Source: a virus | Strand: one strand, 5' to 3' | Virus record (IMG/VR): IMGVR_UViG_3300031772_000210 | Coordinates: 1 to 28,681 of that record | Length of the DNA stretch: 28,681 nt | Shown here: positions 24,279 to 28,681 of the stretch, one piece after another | How positions within the stretch are numbered: position 1 is the first letter of the stretch | How the letters are laid out: each line of letters begins with the position of its first letter | Made by a program: the position numbers and the translations under genes | The notes under the pieces: generated by a model | The model's database searches: none | What the model was told of the DNA's origin: nothing | The model's input: only the letters and a program-made list of their open reading frames with translations

Positions 24279-25203
24279 TTTGTCCAATTAACGATACTCC
24301 AATAATAATTGGATCTGAACCTTGTGTATCTAGGAAAGCCTGATGTTCAGTTACTAATCTAGCAACTTTAAATCCATTTTCAATCCAATCTTGTTTATTC
24401 TCAAAAATCCATGCTAAGAATGGTCTACCTAACAATTTTATCATCTCATCAACTCTATCTGGACCAAAATTTGACATAATGAAATGATAAACAACTTCAG
24501 TATTAGCATCAGAGAACATTAACTCATATAGCTGTGCTTTCATTTTGATATCTATATTAGCCGTTGCGAAGTTTAACTCACCAGTTTCTTTGTAGTTTTG
24601 TAGGTATACTAATATTGAGCGAAAGTCTGGAAAATACTTACTGATGAGTTTGATTAGATCTTCTTGTGATATATCAATCCCTTCTGCAGGACAAATAACA
24701 TTTTTAATTCTCTTAAAAATTCCATTCTTCAAGAATTTCTCTTCTTCTATGGATTGTGAATTAAAATCAATGATTAAGAATCTAGAATGTAATGGCTCGA
24801 TTATTTTACCTAAGTTATTAGTGGTTGCGATAAACCGAACAGTTGAATGTTTTTCGATGAAGCCTTTAAATGCCTCTTGAAATTGTCTGGATGCTCCTTC
24901 AAACTCATCTAAAAATACTACTTTAGTATCATTGGCTGAATCAAACATTGACATATTTGAACAGAACTCATCAATTTTATTTCTGAGTACATCAATAGAT
25001 GTCTCCATCGATGCATTAATATGCAGACATGGGTTATCCTTGGTTAAGATTTTAGATAATGTTGTTTTACCCAAACCAGCAGAACCATATAGAATCATGT
25101 TTCTTGTTAGACCATTTTCAACGGCCTTTCTGATTCTTGGTAATAGAATTATGTCTTCCATTGTCTTTGGGCGCCATTTTTCCCAGAATAGTTTATCTTT
25201 CAT
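24265..25203 (-). CDS. DNA polymerase clamp loader ATPase subunit (gp44-like)
   Basis: 312 residues (T4 gp44 has 319). AAA+ ATPase that opens and loads the sliding clamp. It opens with WEKWRPKTMEDIIL, typical of this family. Walker A is GSAGLGKT at 40-47, Walker B VVFLDE at 95-100, sensor 1 is IATTNN at about 125-130 and the Ser-Arg finger S-R-F is at 140-142. A helical C-terminal collar follows. It is alone on its strand, divergent from the gp15-like gene. The small subunit (gp62) is not visible here. Confidence 0.9.
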   Translation of the reverse strand: MKDKLFWEKWRPKTMEDIILLPRIRKAVENGLTRNMILYGSAGLGKTTLSKILTKDNPCLHINASMETSIDVLRNKIDEFCSNMSMFDSANDTKVVFLDEFEGASRQFQEAFKGFIEKHSTVRFIATTNNLGKIIEPLHSRFLIIDFNSQSIEEEKFLKNGIFKRIKNVICPAEGIDISQEDLIKLISKYFPDFRSILVYLQNYKETGELNFATANIDIKMKAQLYELMFSDANTEVVYHFIMSNFGPDRVDEMIKLLGRPFLAWIFENKQDWIENGFKVARLVTEHQAFLDTQGSDPIIIGVSLIGQIKSL

Positions 25204-25243
25204 ATCGTGTTAATTTTCTATTAAAAAATGAAGGAATGTTTTT

Positions 25244-25253
25244 AGAATATATA
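25244..25253 (+). promoter_or_regulatory. Candidate late promoter AGAATATATA
   Basis: Eight of ten bases match TTAATATATA; 31 bases before ATG 25285. Confidence 0.35.
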
Positions 25254-25284
25254 ATGGTACTATTAAAAATAACTGAAGTTTAAA

Positions 25285-26637
25285 ATGAAATTTTCAACTA
25301 GCCCGGACCACACTTTTAATTATGATGATGTCTTTTTTCGTGACTTAACAGCATGTCTATTGGATACAATCGATGGTCAGCTAACGTGGGTAAATAGATT
25401 TTCAACTGGTAATGTTCAAGTTCGTGTTCCCATATTTTATTCTATGACGGGAGACGAGAAATTTTTATTAGATTCCTTTTCGGATGATATAGTATCAAAC
25501 TCTAGATATGTAGAATTAAACACATCTATGATACCACGTGGTCACGTTACCATGACATCAAATGCTATTAAAAGTGATGAATTTGCTAATCCGAATGTTT
25601 GGTTAAAGTGGGTTAGAGAAGATAAAGATGAGATTAGAAAAATCTTAACAAAGATTAGAGCTATTCCATTATCAGTTAAGTATGATTTAGAGATTATGGT
25701 TAAATCTGAAATTGATTCATTTAAATGTCAAGAAGCAATTATGAATATGTTTTGGTTATATAAATATATGTATTTTGAGCATAATTTCATGAGCATTGAT
25801 GCTGTTCTTGTTGTACCTGATGATTCTTCTGTTGAAATTGTAAGAGAGCAAAACTTATCAAGTGATAATACAATTAAGATTAAAACTTCATTTGAAGTAC
25901 ACACTTATTATCCAGCTGTTAGACCCGACGCATATAATTATAATAAAAACAAATTGAGTGGTGGTGGTAAAGATGGTATAGCAAGTGATATGGTTACTAA
26001 CAATCCATTAGATGGTGGTGATTTTTTAATTCCGAAGAAAGTAAAATGGAGAAATCATACAAATCGCTCAGTTGGATACGGTGAAGTAGAAGCTAATTAT
26101 TTAGAGGGAACTTATGCGATTGATAAAACAACTGGTGAAGTTGTTGCTATTATTGAGAATGTTAATAATACAACCTTTAAGGTTGCTAGAACATATAAGT
26201 TAAAGGATGTATTGAATATTGCCGATTTATTGAGACCAGCAAATCAATATGAGATTGACGATTTTATTTTAGCTATGAATGGTAATTATGCGTCACTGAA
26301 CGTAACATATACAACATTACCTGCCACCATTATTGGATTAGTACTAGACTTTGTTTATTATACTACTGGTACAGTATCTATATTTAACACGTCTACCCAA
26401 TCACATGCTACTGTATCATTTTGGAGTCTATCTTCATATTCTACACCAGATTTTTATAATGCAACAGTCAATGCAACAGCTTCATCTTTAGTATATCCTT
26501 ATATGTCTAATTTGCGATTGACATATGATGATTCGTCATATGTTGACTATATAGGTGGTTATAATGACAATTATAATCCAGTCAATAACAGTAATAATAA
26601 AGATGTATTAATACACTTCGGTATAAACAGAGTATAA
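25285..26637 (+). CDS. Tail sheath stabiliser/completion protein (gp15-like) with extra C-terminal region
   Basis: 450 residues. The first 215 resemble T4 gp15: an R-D-L-T-A-C-L-L-D start helix, GNVQVRVPIFYSMTGDEKF, an S-M-I-P-R-G strand, a helical WLYKYMYFEHNFM block and the closing KIKTSFEVHTYYPAV. T4 gp15 is 272 residues, caps the tail and joins it to the head. Here about 180 additional residues follow, Thr/Ser/Tyr/Asn-rich and beta-like, with ANATAS- and SSYVDYIGGY-type repeats suggesting an exposed decoration domain. The unit begins after the divergent clamp loader. Confidence 0.7.
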   Translation: MKFSTSPDHTFNYDDVFFRDLTACLLDTIDGQLTWVNRFSTGNVQVRVPIFYSMTGDEKFLLDSFSDDIVSNSRYVELNTSMIPRGHVTMTSNAIKSDEFANPNVWLKWVREDKDEIRKILTKIRAIPLSVKYDLEIMVKSEIDSFKCQEAIMNMFWLYKYMYFEHNFMSIDAVLVVPDDSSVEIVREQNLSSDNTIKIKTSFEVHTYYPAVRPDAYNYNKNKLSGGGKDGIASDMVTNNPLDGGDFLIPKKVKWRNHTNRSVGYGEVEANYLEGTYAIDKTTGEVVAIIENVNNTTFKVARTYKLKDVLNIADLLRPANQYEIDDFILAMNGNYASLNVTYTTLPATIIGLVLDFVYYTTGTVSIFNTSTQSHATVSFWSLSSYSTPDFYNATVNATASSLVYPYMSNLRLTYDDSSYVDYIGGYNDNYNPVNNSNNKDVLIHFGINRV

Positions 26638-26638
26638 T

Positions 26639-26659
26639 TTGAAAAATGTCAATTTTCAA
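26639..26659 (+). terminator. Possible weak terminator
   Basis: Seven-base-pair stem TTGAAAA / TTTTCAA, loop of seven bases, followed by TTTAAAT. A/T-only apart from two G-C pairs, so weak. Confidence 0.3.
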
Positions 26660-26668
26660 TTTAAATAT

Positions 26669-26678
26669 ATAATATATA
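26669..26678 (+). promoter_or_regulatory. Candidate late promoter ATAATATATA
   Basis: Nine of ten bases match TTAATATATA; 26 bases before ATG 26705. Confidence 0.5.
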
Positions 26679-26704
26679 ATACATAAAAAAATAATATCTT
26701 AGAT

Positions 26705-27997
26705 ATGAACAAACCATTAGATTTAAAATTAGAACTTTTCAATTTTAAAAAGAAACTAAATCTAGATCAAGAAGAAGTTTATCAGGTAGTAGAAGGACAT
26801 ATGAATGCCCTTGATACTTTCTCTGAAAAACAAGTGATTGAATCTTTGAATGAGAGATTGAAAATCTACACTTATGATAAAGATGTTAAGTCTTTATTGG
26901 AAAATCTAAACACAAGTTTAGATACATATAAGTTATTGTATGAATTAAAACATTTATATAAAGTAATAGAATCAAAAAACCTAGGTATGATTTATCGTCA
27001 ACCACTTAAAGTTTTATTTGATATAATCAATGTTGAAGCAGCTGATGATAGAATGTCAAAGGTTCTAAACGAATTAGCAATCTATGACTATGTTCCAGAG
27101 ATAAAATTATTTGTTCATAATCTAACTAAATCTCCAGAGCAAAAGCAAAATTTACTTTCGGGTGGTAGAGCTGAGTCTGTGTTCACTATTGTTGAACAGG
27201 TTGAAGATGGTTATGTAGCATATGTTAGAGATTCTTGGTTTTTATTAAACGATGAAACAATCGAAAAAACTCTATTAGAAACTCACATTAAAGATGATGC
27301 TAAGTTAAGAACTCTTAGATTATTAGAAACTGCAATGAAATATGCTACTATTAGTGATAATAGAATTAATTTCAGAATTTCTGAAAATTTAGTAGTTGGT
27401 ATGTCAGTTGATAAAAAAGGTACAATGTACATCAATGATGATGAACTTAATGGTGAAACAACATTAGAGAGTTTATTCTCTTCTCCTATTGTTCCTATCG
27501 TTAATAAAAATTTCTACCCACTTTTAATTGAAACATCAAAGAATCTTGATAAATTTGTTGAGTTAGATGTTGTTAAAAGAATTAGTAATTTAATTAACCC
27601 ATACTTAGAAGCTTTTACTTTTAATTATAAAGATAGCGTATATATGTATCGTTGTGATGAGAGATATGGTAATTCATTCTATAAGTATGAATCAGCTATT
27701 GAACTTGTTACCGAAGTTAAAAATGAACTTAACTTTGATCTAACTTATTTCTATGAGAATAAAGTTGGTAAAGAAGTTATTGTAAAACGTCAACTTGAAG
27801 ATAAAGAAAGAGAAATCACTTTAAAACTTGAAGATGTTAATTCAAATCTTGATAAAGTAAGATATACTATATCTGAAATGAAGGATTCTGAGACGCTATC
27901 TAAAGCATTAAAGATGCTAGAAGCACAACAGAAATCTTTACAAGTTGAGTTACAATCAGTAAAAGAGCTTCAGTACACAGAAGTTACACAGAAATAA
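26705..27997 (+). CDS. Probable virion protein of unknown function
   Basis: 430 residues, not recognised. Helical N-terminal 150 residues; a central beta-containing part (SVFTIVEQVEDGYVAYVRDSW is the start of it), and a long charged C-terminal coiled coil from about 350 to 425 (REITLKLEDVNSNLDKVRY). Near its start a possible late promoter lies 26 bases upstream, and a very strong terminator follows the stop, suggesting abundant late expression. No targeting leader: it begins MNKPLDLKLELFNFKKK. A structural or tail-fibre-related role is possible but not shown. Confidence 0.6.
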   Translation: MNKPLDLKLELFNFKKKLNLDQEEVYQVVEGHMNALDTFSEKQVIESLNERLKIYTYDKDVKSLLENLNTSLDTYKLLYELKHLYKVIESKNLGMIYRQPLKVLFDIINVEAADDRMSKVLNELAIYDYVPEIKLFVHNLTKSPEQKQNLLSGGRAESVFTIVEQVEDGYVAYVRDSWFLLNDETIEKTLLETHIKDDAKLRTLRLLETAMKYATISDNRINFRISENLVVGMSVDKKGTMYINDDELNGETTLESLFSSPIVPIVNKNFYPLLIETSKNLDKFVELDVVKRISNLINPYLEAFTFNYKDSVYMYRCDERYGNSFYKYESAIELVTEVKNELNFDLTYFYENKVGKEVIVKRQLEDKEREITLKLEDVNSNLDKVRYTISEMKDSETLSKALKMLEAQQKSLQVELQSVKELQYTEVTQK

Positions 27998-28017
27998 TTT
28001 AAAAAATTAAATAAATT

Positions 28018-28050
28018 AAAAAGAGAGTAAAGAAATTTACTCTCTTTTTT
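28018..28050 (+). terminator. Very strong intrinsic terminator with GAAA loop
   Basis: Perfect 14-bp stem beginning AAAAAGAGAGTAAA, GNRA tetraloop GAAA, then T run. It isolates the 430-residue gene from the gp55 region. Confidence 0.88.
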
Positions 28051-28058
28051 TATATATA
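28049..28058 (+). promoter_or_regulatory. Candidate late promoter TTTATATATA
   Basis: Nine of ten bases match TTAATATATA; five bases before ATG 28064 and fused to the end of the preceding terminator. Confidence 0.4.
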
Positions 28059-28063
28059 CTCAT

Positions 28064-28288
28064 ATGAAGCACATTTTACCATTTAAAATATTTGAATTTA
28101 AAGAAGAAGCGACTGACTTAGTTTGTAAGATATGTGGTGCTAAAATGTACATGACTGATATCGGTGGTACAAGTAAGACATATCATTGTTCATCGGATGA
28201 AGCTAAATTTTGGAATTTCTTAAGAGGAAGCAAAGAAGAGAAAACTGCACACAAACATTTTTATGATTCGACAATCAACTTATCATGA
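28064..28288 (+). CDS. Small Cys-containing zinc-ribbon-like protein with leader-like N-terminus
   Basis: 74 residues. It starts MKHILPFKIFEFKEE, matching the shared leader with I-F-E at 9-11, and then has C-K-I-C at 21-24 and a third Cys at 42 (H-C-S-S-D-E). With His residues in the tail (AHKHFYDS) it may bind zinc. It ends in TGA that overlaps ATG 28285 and lies in the same frame as gp55, so the two could be coupled or even read through. Function unknown. Confidence 0.55.
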   Translation: MKHILPFKIFEFKEEATDLVCKICGAKMYMTDIGGTSKTYHCSSDEAKFWNFLRGSKEEKTAHKHFYDSTINLS

Positions 28289-28681
28289 TCGTTAAAATAT
28301 AACCGAAGGGTAATCCGTAAGGAACAAAAAATAACATCATACGAGATGTATTTGAATAACAAAGATTTATTCGTGGAAATTGTTGTTTCCAAAGCACAGG
28401 GGAAATTAACTTCCAAAGCAAAAGTAATGTTAGAACTTCTTGCTAAAAAAACAATCAAAAAAATGCGTTACTGGAATAATGATGATAGAATGGATTGCTA
28501 TCAATCCGGTTTATTGGATATGTTTTCTAACTGGCATAACTTCAATGAAGAAAAGTCAACCAATGCATTTGCTTATTATACTGAAATCTTCAAAAGAGGT
28601 TTGGCTAAGGGTTATAATGAGTTGTATAAGAAAAAAGGAGATGCTGAGCATCAAATAAAACTTGTCTCATTGGATAGCTCT
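28285..28681 (+). CDS. Late sigma factor gp55-like, C-terminus outside the window; N-terminus possibly frameshifted
   Basis: The open frame from ATG 28346 reads MYLNNKDLFVEIV, then MRYWNNDDRMDCYQSGLLDM, HNFNEEKSTNAFAYYTEI and GLAKGYNELYKKKGD. This aligns with T4 gp55 (YVNNKELLQAI, LHNFDETKYKNPHAYI, and so on). gp55 is the minimal sigma-70-like protein that directs host RNA polymerase to T4 late promoters. Codons in the same frame continue upstream of 28346 as KYNRRVIRKEQ, with no ATG before the TGA. The natural start is likely ATG 28285, overlapping the preceding TGA, but it is one base out of frame. Skipping one A in the AAAA run at 28294-28297 restores one open frame beginning MIVKYNRR. A sequencing error, a programmed shift, or the internal ATG 28346 are all possible. 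Confidence 0.75.

Noticed and set aside
28286-28288. Genome-wide recoding of TGA
   Set aside because: TerL ends normally at a TGA with a coupled downstream gene; one readthrough candidate is not evidence for recoding.
1-28681. tRNA genes, CRISPR arrays, insertion sequences
   Set aside because: On reading both strands I saw no cloverleaf with a CCA-type acceptor, no regularly spaced direct repeats and no transposase. A dedicated scan would be needed to exclude a tRNA.

Overview
The window is a stretch of an AT-rich tailed-phage genome with a contractile, T4-type tail (myovirus). It holds a tail sheath (gp18-like), a gp15-like tail/sheath completion protein, a gp25-like baseplate wedge protein, large and probable small terminase subunits, a gp44-type clamp loader ATPase, an NAD+-dependent DNA ligase and, at the right edge, a gp55-like late sigma factor. 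A Bacteroidota host (for example a flavobacterium) is inferred. Two operons start at matches to the Bacteroidota housekeeping promoter (TTTG, 19-20 bases, TAnnTTTG), and almost no gene has a Shine-Dalgarno sequence.

Layout. 1-1792 (-) is the sheath, cut by the window edge. 1890-2402 (-) is a small head-type protein. 2599-3714 (+) is a three-gene unit behind tandem host-type promoters, ending in an exported CAP-domain protein. 7939-3711 (-) is an operon of four proteins with a T4 capsid-targeting-like N-terminus, including an ankyrin-repeat protein and an OmpA-like protein. 8034-11566 (+) is a ligase operon ending in a sugar-phosphate isomerase. 14170-11550 (-) is TerL plus a coupled small gene. 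14233-14838 (+) is a TerS candidate, followed by a long RNA hairpin and two small genes. 16948-15424 (-) is a zinc-ribbon protein, a capsid-targeted protein and a degenerate HAD-like protein. 17090-20447 (+) holds a repeat protein, an unknown and an 814-residue probable internal head protein between two near-identical terminators. 24008-20472 (-) is gp25 followed by capsid-targeted proteins, one with several membrane segments. 24039-24278 (+) is a GIY-YIG protein. 25203-24265 (-) is the clamp loader. 25285-27997 (+) is gp15-like and another probable virion protein. 28064-28681 (+) is a zinc-ribbon protein followed by gp55.

Two window-wide patterns stand out. First, eleven otherwise unrelated proteins begin with a short leader of the type MKxxxxFE, usually followed by an [I/L/V]xE site. 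This looks like the T4 capsid-targeting sequence cleaved by the prohead protease, so this phage may load a large and varied set of proteins (ankyrin, OmpA-like, multi-pass membrane, zinc-ribbon) into its head. Second, a motif TTAATATATA lies just upstream of many morphogenetic genes in the correct orientation, and I saw no exact copy inside a gene. It is a good candidate for the late promoter read by the gp55-like sigma factor, whereas the ligase and CAP units use host-type promoters.
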